Notes: generated by a model not told the origin, from the letters alone. Counted from the stretch's first letter, positions 1 to 23,023 are shown. The stretch is DNA of 64,000 nucleotides from Paralichthys olivaceus (GCF_024713975.1 NC_091107.1:12079501-12143500); one strand, 5' to 3'. Translations and numbers: made by a program.

Positions 1-670
1 CATTTAAACTCCGATTTGAGGTGAGCACAGAGAAACTCTCCTCATTCAGTAAGTGGAAAACCAGCCTCTGTATCTACACCATTTTGAAGTTCAAATAATA
101 ACTAAACTAACAAAGCAGGACACATTTTGAGCAGTTTTCAGACAATTTCTCAAACTGGAACCCAACAGGCCTCTGGGACACAGTCATAAACCAGTCCCAT
201 AATTAGGTCAAGTCATCCTCCTGCCTGAAGATGTCAGAGCTTCCAACGATGAGTCTGAAAGTCTTGAAAATCCAGAAAAATGACATTGTGACAACAGTTG
301 GCTATAGAAACATCTGTGCATGGATTTCTGGATACTCTTTATATCGTCTAGATTTGCCACTGCCTGTTTATATCTTTTAATTACTTGTATTTTTTATATT
401 TTATATTTCATGTTTAATGCTGTTTGCACTGGGGATAAGAGGGAAACGCAATTTCAATTCTCTGTATTTTCGCACATATGGCATTATTGATAATAAAGTT
501 GACTTGACTTCAGGGCTGCCCTGACTTTACATTCAGCTGTTTAACCATAGACTGTATATAAAGAGTGTTTAACAGGCTGTTTGTTTGCACACTGACTCTC
601 ACAGTGTTTGAGATCAAAGATTCAACATGGTAACTCTTCTAACACTGCACTGTGAGGGTGCTCTCACATC
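1..670. other. gene-less left edge with repeat tails
   Basis: No coding exon is visible. The stretch near 420-515 ends in a sequence around 'aataaagttgacttgact', a wording typical of the 3' tail of short teleost retroposons. Near 540-563 is the motif 'ccatagactgtatataaa', which recurs at 32805-32824, so it belongs to a dispersed repeat. The rest is plain AT-rich sequence. Confidence 0.5.
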
Positions 671-841
671 TCCACTCATGTGGATCGATATGATCGATCG
701 ACCTGATCACCTGGATCGATCATGCACACATACGAGGGGGGTGAGTGTGTGTGAAAACAGTGCATTCTGGGTGGAAATAAGATGCGGGCGCATTGTCCGC
801 GAGTAAAAAACGCCCACGAGCAGGGTGAGGCTCGGCTCCGG

Positions 842-973
842 CCAATCGGATTAGCGGATGTGATGTGAAGGGCGGGGCGGGGACGCACGCGCTCCGTCCA
901 TAAAGGAAGTGCAAACTGCAGCTGCCTGTGACGCACACGTCTGATCAGTGATCACTATAACCGCACAGAGACG
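842..973 (+). promoter_or_regulatory. dynll2 promoter and noncoding first exon
   Basis: A CCAAT box lies at 842-846. A GC box (ggcggggcgg) sits near 871-880 and a TATA-like 'ataaag' near 900. A splice donor (gacg/gtaagag) follows at 973/974, so the first exon of dynll2 is probably noncoding and spans roughly 930-973. The intron then runs to an acceptor before about 1712, just upstream of the ATG. The exact start site is inferred, not seen. Confidence 0.55.
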
Positions 974-1069
974 GTAAGAGCCAGTGTCCGCGTGTGAAAG
1001 AGAGCAGTCACTGTTTGTTGGTGTGATAGAAGCTGTGCAGGAGGTGAGTGAGCATCGAGGCTTCTCTCT

Positions 1070-1072
<3 letters not shown>

Positions 1073-1142
<70 letters not shown>
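1073..1142. repeat. (TG)n microsatellite
   Basis: About 35 uninterrupted TG dinucleotides lie inside the 5' UTR intron of dynll2, about 100 bp after its donor. Confidence 0.97.
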
Positions 1143-1144
<2 letters not shown>

Positions 1145-1724
1145 GCCCCCACGTTCCTTGCAATGTTAGCTATTGACATTTAAAATATTGAAGCTTCAGC
1201 TCGTTTCACTTCTGTCAGGCACCCAGAGATATCACCTGCATGTAACTTTGTTAATCCTGTATAAGATGCCATTCTCACTGCTCTCATTTTTTGGAATCAT
1301 GAAACCAAAGTACGATTATGCTAACCCCTCAGAGTGATTTTACTTGAGGGTTTGTTTCTCTGTAAACCTGTATTTATTAGGCCTTCCTTTATGTTTATTG
1401 TTTAAAACCATTTTCACTCAGGCACTTGATTGCACTTTGTTTATTGCACTTGTCTTTGTAGAACTGCTGCTGTCTTCTCTTTTGTATTGTTCTCTTAACT
1501 GATTATATTTGCACACAGGTCTTGAGAAATGCAATTTTCCCTCCACTGTATTGTTTAAAAATATGGCTGGAATGACATTAATAAAGTTGAAATGTCAGTG
1601 CTGGTTCCATGGGAATGGAAGAACAAGTCTCACTGGTTGCATGAGCTGGAATCTGTGTGAGAACTATGTGGGTAAGAAAAAGTTAACAATTTTTCTCTCT
1701 TTCCTGTACAGTTAAGAAGCCAAT

Positions 1725-2096
<372 letters not shown>

Positions 2097-2571
2097 ATCC
2101 CAACATGCCCTCTGAAAACTACTTTTAAATTCAGCCTTTAATACTTCTGTGCCATGCTGTACATTTGCTTCCAACTTTCTGCAGACATGCCCACCTCATG
2201 GTTCCCTGCTTTCTGCAGTCTGTTATTGTTTACCACCTACAGTGTTACCACTGTCGCTGGATGGTGCTTTGGTCCTGAACTGGTGGCATGCTGTTCATAA
2301 CACATGTCAAACTACTACTGAGAACATCAGCATCCAGGCAGTATTTGTGCATCTGAAAGTCTTGACCATGAATCATATATTCTGGATATTATTTCTGTTG
2401 TGCATTGATGCACAGACCTTGTACATTTTTTCATATGAATATGTTGTATAATAACTTATTTTTCAAGACATTAAAATGAGCAACAGAGTTTTTGTTAATG
2501 CCTTTTTAATTTTCAGTGTCACCTCAGATTGAATTAATGAAAAAAAAATGCAGTGACTGTTGCTCACACCT

Positions 2572-2577
2572 AATAAA
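2572..2577 (+). terminator. dynll2 poly(A) signal
   Basis: AATAAA about 480 bp after the dynll2 stop, followed by a T/G-rich stretch. It is the best candidate for the transcript end. Confidence 0.6.
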
Positions 2578-2599
2578 GAATGCTGTATGCTAACAGACT

Positions 2600-3469
2600 G
2601 AAGGCTTTTGTACATGTTTGAACATTCCTGTTTCCACTTCTGCTCAAAGTATTTACAATGTTGCTGCTTTGTATCGCTGGACTGTAATTTAGTGTACACT
2701 TGGGTGTTGTGATATTTTCAACATGTTGAGCACAAAACATTTGAGACAGTAAATTGGTTCAACTATGTTTGTGTTCCTTGAATTTTCTTCAGCTGCATGT
2801 TTAGTATAATCTTAGTTTCTGTATATTTCCTCCTGTATTCTGACCTTAATGATGTGGTACACACATTAAGGGAACAAACCAGTTTGTTTTTATCTATTCA
2901 TTTCTGTTAGATATTTGTATTGGCTAACAGAGGAAGTGTTGTTGGAAAAATCCAGCTAAAGAAGAGAAAAGTATTATTAATGAAAGTATATTTTATGCCT
3001 ATATTATAATGGACATAGTATAGTCTTAATCCTTACCCTAATCTAGTAGCCAGTTAGAAATTAAATGGAAATTTGGTACAATATAATACAAAGTTTATTT
3101 GAAATATAACCTACCTACCTGTATATAAATAAGAATTGGATCCACCTTGACAAGCTGCAACAACCTATCAATTAGTTAATTAATAATTATTGAGTATATA
3201 GTATGGACCAATACCATAGCCATCTTACAATGCCCATCCCTCTTAAGAAAAAAAAAACCCTAATACTTTGAAAAAGACTAAGACTTTTGATTGTTAATTT
3301 GTGCACAATAATGATTTGTATTGTGAGGTGAATTTCAGCATTTAGGACATAGCTTCAGTAAATATATAAAGTTGTGTAAGTTTTTCCTCATTAAGTTAAG
3401 ACATTTATTACATAGTAGAATACCATGATGATGGACTCTTATCAAACAAGAGAGTAAATAAATAGGAAT
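2600..3469. other. intergenic AT-rich DNA
   Basis: Between the dynll2 poly(A) signal and a LINE fragment. No exon, RNA gene or clear repeat was recognised. Confidence 0.5.
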
Positions 3470-3960
3470 TCAAAATATGGCAGAAAAGGTGGGAATCAGG
3501 ACGAGAAAGGAAGGAGATATAAAATACAAAACTCAATTCATAACCAAGAACTTAATAGAAAGGAACAGGGAGGAAGTCCTTATAACAAAACTAAGATTAG
3601 ATCACATGGAACTAAATGACACCTCGTTTATAATGAGGAAGAGGAACAGTGGGGTTAAAGAGAAAACTGAACGTGTCATCTTCCATTGTAACAGAGCAGA
3701 AAGACAAAGCCTCCAGGAAAAAGTCTGGAAAGTGGGACGGTAGTGGGATCTAATGGGTGTTCTAGGGACAGAAGGAGAAGGAATAAGAGACATCACGAGA
3801 CACTCGTTACGTTTTTTAAAGACAGGACTGATCTGTAGAATTTGAGATATGTTAAATTACATGATGTTACACACTCTCGTGCAGTAGGTGGCGGTATGCA
3901 CATTACATTTTTTGCGATCCGCCAGAAAATCGAGAGAAGAAGAAGAAAGAAAACAAAACA
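3470..3960 (+). mobile_element. 5'-truncated non-LTR retrotransposon (LINE) 3' end
   Basis: An open frame at 3477-3743 gives a protein fragment containing REEVLITKLRLDHMELN and then ERVIFHCNRAERQSLQEK. This matches the general form of the C-terminal region after the reverse transcriptase in several fish LINEs: 'RLR.GH..LN' followed by a degraded 'C..C...E...H.......C' finger. The paired cysteines are largely lost. About 130 bp later comes 'cagtaggtggcggtatgca' and a GAA-rich tail near 3935-3955, a tail type I know from teleost LINE 3' ends. The copy is therefore a 5'-truncated insert. It ends about 150 bp before the heatr6 ATG. The family name is not assigned. Confidence 0.65.
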
Positions 3961-4106
3961 ATCATAATATTCCTCCCCTGTTGGTCGGTGCCTGTGTTTC
4001 TGGTTTTCACCGCAGGAGGCAGTAATGAGCCTCACGTTTTGGTGTCGAGCTGTAAATCAAGCGCGGGAACCACAAAACAAGTGAACTACTTCCTGGTCTA
4101 ACAAAC

Positions 4107-12259
<8,153 letters not shown>

Positions 12260-12490
12260 CAATAGTTTTCAGAAGACTGAAGTCTGGTCATAAAGACTCG
12301 TCCAAGGTTGGGACAGATTGGAGCTCCTGGAAGACAAAAAATGTGACTGAAATTAATCAATGAATCACAAAGAATGTTGTGATGATGAACTTGTGTTTTT
12401 CTTCAATTATGTACTACATGTAAGCAAAATGATAAATCGAAGTCTTTGATACACCCTGATATTTAAGCAGTGATGGTTCAACTGGAATTT

Positions 12491-12496
12491 AATAAA
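12491..12496 (+). terminator. heatr6 poly(A) signal
   Basis: AATAAA about 230 bp after the heatr6 stop; no better signal lies closer. Confidence 0.55.
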
Positions 12497-12569
12497 TCTA
12501 AGTGCTCCACATTAAGCACATACAATTCACATTGATGGAATAGAGCTCTGGCAAGATCAACAAAGAAAA

Positions 12570-13095
12570 AAATTAACAAATTAGGCGAATGATCTGTATA
12601 ACTGTGACTAATTATTTTGATTAATTAAGACATTGAAATGAAAAGTAACAAAAGTTTATATTTGATTCACTTATATATATTTACGATATATTTAAAAATT
12701 ATATATTATTTAATTACAAATATAAAACATATTAATTTGTATTTATTGACACATTTAAATTAAAATACATGAAAGGTTACTTTTTTTATTTAGATATTAA
12801 AATTATATTGAATTATATTTTTTCACACACTTAAATAAGAGATAAAACATCACATTTATTTACCCATATTTTTGGACATATTTAAATAAAAAGGCATATA
12901 TATTATATTGTGTATTTCAGACACATTTGAAAAATAATACCAAATATGACATATATTTTCAGACATTTAAATAAGACACAAAATATGATATTGTTTTGTG
13001 TATTTCAGACACATTGAAATAGTAAGACATTTATATATATAGTTTTTTTCATACACATTTAAATTAAAAGACATGAACATTGTTATTTCAGTTTT
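12570..13095. repeat. AT-rich degenerate tandem array between heatr6 and ddx52
   Basis: Variants of 'acacatttaaataaaaga' alternate with 'gtgtatttcagacaca' at roughly 55-70 bp spacing (near 12748, 12828, 12888, 12920, 12960, 13010, 13050). The array is decayed and fills most of the intergenic gap. It is likely an old satellite-like tandem; no gene is seen in it. Confidence 0.55.
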
Positions 13096-13234
13096 TTTTT
13101 CAGTCTATGATTTTTACTTTATGCATTAAAACTTGCGGTGTTGGGTGCAGCCAGTGGGGGGCGCCAGAGTTCAGTGGTGGAAGATCCGGGTTGATTAGTG
13201 ATGCCTGATCGGTGAAGACCACGCTGCCTCAGGA

Positions 13235-14746
13235 ATGGACGCGTTCGACTTGTTTCGGAAACTCGGAGCTGGAGCTAAATTTGACCTGAAGAGGTTTGGT
13301 CAAGACGCGAACCGGTTCAAGGTACATTTAAAACTTGTAGCTGATGTTGTACAACATGGAAATGTCGATCAATAACAGCAGCACGAACCGTGGCTCAGTC
13401 TGTTTTAGCTAACCCGTGTGAAAGTGTGCTAACGTGTTTGTTTTTCCGGTGTTTAGGAAGTAAAAGTCGGGTTTGGTGCCTCAGTATCTTAGTTCAACAG
13501 ACACATGGTGTAACAGGGTGTTCAGTCTTTTCTCTTCTCTCATTTTCAGGTTGTCAAAGCACACGGAGGAGAAGCGTCCTCAGATCCCCTCTCTGCCATC
13601 GATTACTTCGGCACAGGCTCGGTCAATGGAGCCCAGAACAGCACCACAGAGCTGGAGCAGGATGAAGAAGAGGATGAAGAAGAAGAAGATTCTTGTGCAG
13701 GAGTCAAAAGACAGAGAGAGGAAGAAGAGAGGAGCCTGAAGTCAAAGAAGAAGAAGAAAATAAACCAGGTGGAAGGTAAAGGCTTTGTACGACTGACCAC
13801 ATGTTTGCTTTTTTGTGTGTATCTATCCACAAACTGATACAGAAGAATACAATAACATCCCATGACTTTCTGTCACGAGTTGTGAAACAACAGAAACAGT
13901 AAACATCTGCTCTGTGTGACGTGGACCCACAGGAACGTAGCTGGTTTCTTGCTTTGCATCGTCCCACACAGCTCTCTGCAGCGTGTTCACTATGGAAACA
14001 CTGGGACAATGGTGTGTGATGCTGTTTAACATGAATGTGATGTAGCTGTGCAGTTCAGAGCCTCACTGCTGTTTGCTGTGTTCTGTCTGACTGCAGCTGG
14101 AGGCACAGAGGGAAGTGGCATCACCTGGACGTCCTCGCTGGACAGGAAGATCCAGAATGTGCCGAGTGAGGGGAAGGAGAAAAACTCTCTGAAGAGGCTG
14201 AAACATCTTCATCAGCAAAAGGTACAAACAGTGACACAGCTCACAACACAAAGAAAAAGTGATGTCCGTCATCGTGTCCCTCCTCTATCTGTTCGTCAAG
14301 TTCATTTTCTGTTCGATTGATTTCAGGTGAACCACATTCGCTCCCAACACCGTATAAACGTTCACGGCTGCGATGTGCCCGACCCCGTGTCCACATTTGA
14401 CGAGCTGCAGTCCGAATATCGTCTCAACACGCGTGTCCTTCAGAACCTCAAAGACGCAGGGTTGAATTCCCCAACGCCAATACAGATGCAGGCGATACCG
14501 CTCATGATGCATGTGAGCGAGCACACACCACACACACACATTCAGTTTGTAATCAACAGCCTGTGGGGTTGTCAGGATTTAAGTGACTGGTTTGTCTGTC
14601 AGGGTCGGGAGCTCCTGGCCTGCGCTCCCACTGGATCCGGGAAGACTTTGGCTTTCTGTCTCCCGCTGCTCGCACACCTGCAGCAGCCGGCCAACCTGGG
14701 CTTCAGAGCGGTGGTTATCTCCCCGACCAGAGAACTGGCCAGCCAG

Positions 14747-14778
<32 letters not shown>

Positions 14779-17700
14779 CTGCTTTGCTCTAATGGATGTT
14801 TTTTAATACAGCTAAGGTTTCAGGTCACAGACAGTATATCCGTTTTCATACATATACAGGTTCTGGAATTTACTTTCACAAACGAAAAACTTCTGACTTG
14901 TTCATAACAAAACAGGAAAATCTCTGGAGCGCTCAGAATTCCACAGAGGAGATCCTGTGTTTTGTTTACAGCACATCCTAATCCAAAGTGACATGTTAGT
15001 GTATGACGCCTCTTTTTCCTCCTGAGATATTCGTAAGATCTTTATTTTATTTTTTGCATCTGTCGCGTGTTAGAAATGTTATCAACCTGCACACTTGCTT
15101 GCGGTGAATCCTCTCTTAGCTTATGTTTGCTCTTATTTTATCGTTGGTCAGTAAGTTGCTGTTGTGCTTAGACCTACAGAGAGCTGCTCCGTCTGTCAGA
15201 GGGAGTCGGATTTCGAGTTCACATTATTGACAAAGCCTCTCTGGCAGCGAAGAAATATGGACCACAGTCAAACAAAAAATATGGTACGAATGAAAACCTT
15301 TGTTTGTAGAAGAGTTAAGTGCGTGGGTTGCTCTTCCTCTTGTTTACATCCTACTTTTCTCTACACAGACATACTCGTCAGTACTCCGAACAGACTCGTC
15401 TTCCTTCTCAAGCAGGATCCTCCAGCTCTCGACCTCAGCAGGTCACATGTTCATCCATTACTCTCTCACGTTTCTAGATTGTTTCGTGTTTCTGTCCTCT
15501 GCTATAGATGCCAATTCATTTTGTATGTGACCTTGATGGTTTTGCTGTGTTGGTGTTCAGCGTGGAGTGGCTGGTGGTGGACGAGTCAGACAAGCTGTTT
15601 GAAGGAGGTAAGACAGGCTTCAGGGAGCAGCTGGCTACAGTGTTTCTGGCCTGCTCCGGGTCAAAGGTGCGCAGGGCTTTCTTCAGCGCCACCTGCACAC
15701 CGGATGTTGAGCAGTGGTGTCGTCTGAACCTCGACAACCTGGTGTCGGTCAACATCGGACACAGGTAATAACCTACCTGTAGCACTAATACTTAAATGGA
15801 GTTATATGGGCTTTTGTTCTCACATAAATCGTTTATCGTCCTCTCAGAAATACAGCAGTGGAGACGGTGGAACAGCAGCTGCTGTTTGTCGGCACAGAGA
15901 ACGGAAAACTGGTCGCCATGAGGGACATCATCAAAAAAGTACGGGCACACGAAGGAGGTTACTTTTCAAGCTTGTTAAGAATTGATTTAGTTTAGTCGCT
16001 TTGTTCTTGAGATTATCCCACATCGTTAGTTTGATTAGCTTTTTCTGGCTGAATACAATCTGTTCAGTAGTTTTTTGTAGAATCCTACTGACAAACAAGC
16101 AAACTAACAAATGGACAGGGGTGAAAACATAACCTCTTGGGTGAAGTTCAAATGTCAAAGCTGGGTTAATTCCTACACAACCTCGGAGCCCATCGGCTGC
16201 TCACTGACGTTAAATTTGTTTCTGGGAGTAACAGCCTTTATTTTGAGGTTTAACGTTTTTCCACACGAAACAAAGATGCTTATTTTTAAAAGGTCTTTTA
16301 GTTCCAGATTACATTGTAGCTCATCTGTAGTAACAGCTGTCTGCATAAGAATGCAGATAAATTCAAAAATTAATAGCAGATGCATTTCAGTCAGTGTGTT
16401 CTGTCTCTTTTTCTGTTTACTCAAACATTGGTCAAACTACAAACCGAAATCTGAAGGCCTCCTTGTCCCTCACCCACAGATTCTGTACATTCACATGCAG
16501 ATTCTGTTTTAAGAGACAGATTAATTCATTGAATTCAGACATGGTATTTATAAATGAAACTGTTATTGTCTAAAGGGAAGAGACATTAAAATGAAAGTGT
16601 GATCTTCTTGCTTTATTCCAGGGTTTTCTTCCTCCCATGCTGGTGTTTGTTCAGTCTATAGATCGAGCACGGGAGCTTTTCCACGAGCTGGTGTATGAAG
16701 GCATCAACGTAGATGTGATCCACGCAGACCGCACACAGCAGCAGGTACGCAGTCTCTTGAACAGACCTCGGTGTCTGTCCTCTCTGTGTCTCTGAAGTGC
16801 AGCCTGGTGTTTATCCTCCTCTTCTGTTGCAGAGAGACAATGTGGTGAACAGTTTCCGCTCCGGTAAGATTTGGGTGTTGATCTGCACGGCTCTGCTCGC
16901 CAGAGGAATCGACTTCAAAGGGGTCAACCTCGTGATGAACTACGACTTCCCCACTAGTGCTGTGGAATACATCCACCGTATTGGTTAGTTCAATGTGATC
17001 ATTGAGATAATTAACCGAATAGAAAATGGGAAAAAATTGAGAAATAAGACTTTTCATTACAAGTTATGTGTATCTGAGATTTGAAACATTAATACAGCAG
17101 CTGACAACTATTCAATAATGTGTATCGTTGTTATGCTCATTGATGCCTTTATGGATGAAAACGTCTGTTTCAAACAATCTATCTGTCACTGCACACGTGT
17201 CCTCTACGTTGGCATGGTTTTTAAGCAATACATCCATTCGAGACAAAACTGTCCACGGTGGAAGAGGGTGTGATAATGTTCTTCTCAAGAAAGAATAAAA
17301 AGGTTGTTGTCCCTTTTCCAAGGGGAATTAACTTCATATAGATTCCTGTAGTCTCTTACCAACTTCCACCATTGATGACATTTGTTCATCTTGCTTGAAT
17401 TATCAGTTACACTACATCTAATCTCACTTATTCTCCTGTTTGCTGTTCCTCAGGTCGAACAGGCCGAGCTGGACATCAGGGGAAGGCCATTACCTTCTTC
17501 ACAGAAGATGACAAACCACTGCTCCGCAGGTACTTTGATGCAGCACAAATTATTAAATATTAAAATATCTGCAGTACAGTAAAATATTTTGGATGTGTTG
17601 GATTTGGTTAACTCTTTTGCAGAAACATGCTGCTTCAGTCTGTACAGTTTCCATGCTTGTGTTTGTCTGTGATATTATTTATGATTTACTTTTCCCCTGA

Positions 17701-18452
17701 ATATATTTCTGTCTGCTTCTCTTTGTAACAGCATCGCTAATGTCATTAAACAAGCTGGCTGTCCTGTCCCCGATTACATGATCGGCTTTAAGAAGATACA
17801 CAGGTAAAGGAGAAGGATCAAAGAAAGATATTCAATATTACTTAATATTTAAAGCTGTTTTCTGCTTTTATTTTATGCTAAATTGATCTGTTGAAGTTTT
17901 GTTAATTTGGGTCTAATATTCTCTCTGTTTGTGTTTTAGCAAAGCTAAGCGCAGACTTGAGAAGAGGCCTCCCAAGAGAAGCACCATTTGCACAACCCCT
18001 CGTTTCTTGATGAAGAAAATGGGCAAAGCACAAGGTCAGAAAGGACAGAAGCAAGCAGCGGAGGGGGAGCAGAAAGGAGAAAAGAAGACCAAAGGACTGA
18101 AACTGAAGAAAAAAAATGAAACTAAAAAAGAGAAGGGAACAGAAAAACAGAGAAAGCCGTCTCAGAAGATGGGATCAAAGTCCCCTGGGCCAAAGTTGAA
18201 AAAGTAATTTTTTTTCTTCTGCATTTAATTTCCCCTCATGTTTTAACACAGAACCATGGAGTTAACAGTCTGACATAATTATTAAAACTAGATCTTTTTT
18301 ATGTTGTGAGTGGACCTTTCACCCACTTTCATTTTGTTTTAGAAACTAGAGCATTACATGAATAAATCCAACAACTGGAATGAGTTTTCTTTTCTTTCTC
18401 TTTTCTCTTCATCAGGAAAGGAGGGAAGAAGAATAAGCCACAAAAGGAATAG
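13235..18452 (+). CDS. ddx52: DEAD-box ATP-dependent RNA helicase DDX52
   Basis: Fifteen exons give 656 residues (human 599; yeast counterpart Rok1, an 18S rRNA maturation helicase): 13235-13321, 13550-13775, 14097-14221, 14327-14512, 14603-14746, 15172-15283, 15369-15441, 15561-15764, 15848-15938, 16622-16744, 16833-16983, 17454-17529, 17732-17803, 17940-18203, 18416-18452. The start [17 protein letters not shown] matches the family. An acidic/Lys-rich linker spans ~75-105. The Q-motif [10 protein letters not shown] is near 195, Walker A APTGSGKT at 216-223, PTRELAS near 249, motif II DESD at 325-328 (DESD, not DEAD, is normal for this family), SAT at 360-362, ARGIDF near 484 and HRIGRTGRAG near 503. 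The extra length is a Lys-rich C-terminal tail, fitting a nucleolar protein. If the last intron is retained, translation stops at 18207 after KLKK, giving a slightly shorter C-terminus. Confidence 0.95.
14749..14777. repeat. (CA)n microsatellite at a splice donor
   Basis: It follows the ddx52 exon 5 donor directly (CAG/gtacacac...). Confidence 0.95.
15945..16145 (+). repeat. probable partial copy of dispersed repeat family D
   Basis: In the ddx52 intron after exon 9. It shares the tail pattern 'aacaaatggacaggggtgaa' with the copy at 62615-62880 ('accaatagacaggggcaaag'). The front half is too decayed to be sure. Confidence 0.4.
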
Positions 18453-18565
18453 AAGATGGTACAAACAACCTGATATGAACATAGATGTGGATACTTTTTT
18501 TTTCCATCTTGAGGTTTGATTTACTGCAAATATTTTTGTCTGTGCTTTGTGTTATCAGAGTATAA

Positions 18566-18571
18566 AATAAA
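18566..18571 (+). terminator. ddx52 poly(A) signal
   Basis: AATAAA about 115 bp after the ddx52 stop in exon 15. Confidence 0.7.
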
Positions 18572-18599
18572 CAGTTTTATATATATAGTTGTGTTTGTT

Positions 18600-19685
18600 A
18601 CATTTGCTCACCACTGACAGAACATATTTAACAAACATCCTTCCATACAAAATGAAGACAGAGATAAAAAATTGGTGGCAATCCACAGGTGCTCTCACAC
18701 ATGAAAGAACATAAGTCAAATTTTATAAACTACTAATTAAAGTGCAGCTATATAAACAAAACCCTAAACGATAATACACTATGAGACATATTAAAATAAA
18801 ATACCAGCTGAGTTATTGCACTTGGGATATTGCTTGAGAGTAGTATCAGATGGTAGAATGAAATAAAAATGAGTGATGATTCGTTTGAACAATATGGACC
18901 CAGTTACACTGAAGGAACAAAATATGAATATATACTGATAACTGAAGGGAGAGACAGGGAAACAAATTCCCTTCAAGGTGTTTAATGTCCATCAGTGCCT
19001 TAACAATGCAATTGTATTGGTGAATTCAACAACAAAAGTGAGACTCCTGTAGAGTTATATACCTCTATATGATGGAGGTTATTTGGATCATTAATGACCA
19101 CACAACCAAGTTGGTGGGATTATTTTTCGTAAAATAACGAAGACCTTGACATAGACAGTCGGGACACTGCACAATAAACCAATAAATGAACGGACAATAA
19201 CACATACAAGAAAACAACAGTGCAGAGTGTTTAAAGTGGTTGTGATTACTGCAGAGACTTTAGAGTTCTTAAGCTCAGGCCAGCTGGTGCTATTCACAGC
19301 ACAGGGAATACACACAGCTGTCATATTGCTGTCATACTTAAGGAGATGTAAAGATATCACCAGCAAAATACATTCACTGCAAAGTGTGACATTCAAATGA
19401 CCAGTGAAGGTGTGGAGAAAGTAAAACATCAATGTTTCAGCTCACTAAGAAAACAAAGAGTCTCTGAATCCAGCAGCTAAAGATGAATTCAAACAATAAA
19501 TATTTTCAACTTATGATCGTTTACTCTTCTAAAAAGGAGATCAAAAATATTTCTATTCTAGTCTGAAGTGAAGTTTTCTCAATGGGAGGACGTTTATTTC
19601 CCCTAAGATAGGTAGAAAAAAATCAAATGTGCATATGCAGTACGATATCTAACAATTACTATACTTTCAAGACCAATTATTATAA
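18600..19685. other. intergenic, nothing recognised
   Basis: AT-rich sequence between the ddx52 3' end and a dispersed repeat. The short open frames here have no recognisable similarity. Confidence 0.5.
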
Positions 19686-19689
19686 CATA

Positions 19690-20065
19690 CATCACTGCTG
19701 TGCCATATTCAAAAAGGTATCTCCACCGAGACAGTTGTGTTTTTTCGTCTTTTTGTTTGTTAGATAAGAAATTAAAATGGAATATGGGTTTAAGATAAGA
19801 GGGCAGATCTAGTTTTTAGAGTTTTTATTTTTTACTTTCTTTAAAATTGGGAGATTGGACCCTTTTTTGACATTTCATTGATTTCTCACAGAATAATTTA
19901 ATGGATCTTGATTTTAAAAAATGTGTAGGGACTGATAGTTATTAGTTTGTGCAATTTAGTGCAGATCCAAATAAAAATCTGGATCTGGTGAATTTAAATA
20001 TGGTTTCATAAGGGGCCTGTTGGGTCTTGGAGGATGAATATACTCCACTGAGGGAGAGGTAGTTC
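19690..20065 (+). repeat. dispersed repeat family B, copy 1
   Basis: It contains 'catttcattgatttctcaca', 'gtgcagatccaaataaaaat' and 'tttaaatatggtttcataag', in the same order as the better-preserved copy at 59280-59680. It begins with 'tatctccaccgag' and ends with 'cttggaggatgaatatactc', a weak inverted-end signature. It is a short nonautonomous element frequent in teleosts as I recall them. Confidence 0.65.
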
Positions 20066-20334
20066 TGGGAAGTGCTTAAAGTTACTTTTGAGTTAGTCCA
20101 GTTCCATGTACGTATTGTACAATTAATCACACGAATCCTACAGTTCGAATGACTATAAAAGACTAATATCAAATAAAGAACAGGTTGTGGATGTGTCTGA
20201 TTTGTTCATAGAACGTGTAATTATTGTTTTTAGCCAGATTCATAAACTCATTCACTCAAGTCTTTCTTTTCTATCGCGATACTTCCGCCATGAGATCTCG
20301 CCCATGCGTTATACTGCAGGAGACCCCGTTCAGT

Positions 20335-20348
20335 CTTCCTTTCTCAAC
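20335..20348 (+). promoter_or_regulatory. rpl23a 5' terminal oligopyrimidine (TOP) leader
   Basis: The pyrimidine run 'cttcctttctc' sits immediately before the rpl23a ATG. Vertebrate ribosomal protein mRNAs start at a C followed by pyrimidines, which couples their translation to mTOR signalling. The start site is inferred from this run. Confidence 0.65.
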
Positions 20349-22407
<2,059 letters not shown>

Positions 22408-22433
22408 ACTGTAGCTGAAGAGACTTGTGGAAA

Positions 22434-22439
22434 AATAAA
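22434..22439 (+). terminator. rpl23a poly(A) signal
   Basis: AATAAA 27 bp after the rpl23a stop, giving the very short 3' UTR usual for ribosomal protein genes. Confidence 0.85.
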
Positions 22440-23023
22440 TTTGTATAAACTAAACCTGGTTTAGTGTCCTGGTGTATTTGTAATTGGGAGTTTTCCATGA
22501 GTTTACAACAACTGTGACAGTGAAATTTAAAAAATCACAGCTGGGTGAGGTCTAAAATTTTGGAAATGTATAGTGTCCATCTTGCGAGTAAATGTGTACA
22601 CTTGTCTCAAGAACCTCATTAACTAATGTAAATCCCAAAGTATTGAGCAAAAGCATACATTTCTAATAATACCAGTGGATTGGTCAGTGTTGGTGTATCA
22701 CAGTTTTACAACGTTTCCTGGGTTCACGTGATTTGTAATATTTAAAATATTTAACAAACAGCACCAGGCCTTGAAGTGTTTGTATATATATTGATTTAAA
22801 AATGCAGAGAACCATGATTTTTTTTTATCAGGTTGACTGGTGGTATGAGTAATATTTAAATTACTTCCAGTTTATTGATGACATGCAGACTGATATTTAA
22901 GTTTATCCATCAATGACAATTCTTTTCTAATGCTCTGGTAACCCATATAGAAAAGGTAGCAAGTTAAAAATGCTAAAAAGCTCATGTGTCTATATGATGT
23001 ATTGAGCCATGTTTTTACTGAAA

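Noticed and set aside
325-328. Thought that DESD in DDX52 (protein residues 325-328, not window bases) signals a broken helicase
   Set aside because: DESD in motif II is the normal form in human DDX52 as I recall it; all other motifs are intact.
2149-2451. 100-codon open frame after dynll2
   Set aside because: It lies wholly in the dynll2 3' UTR, with no known similarity and no splice or start context.
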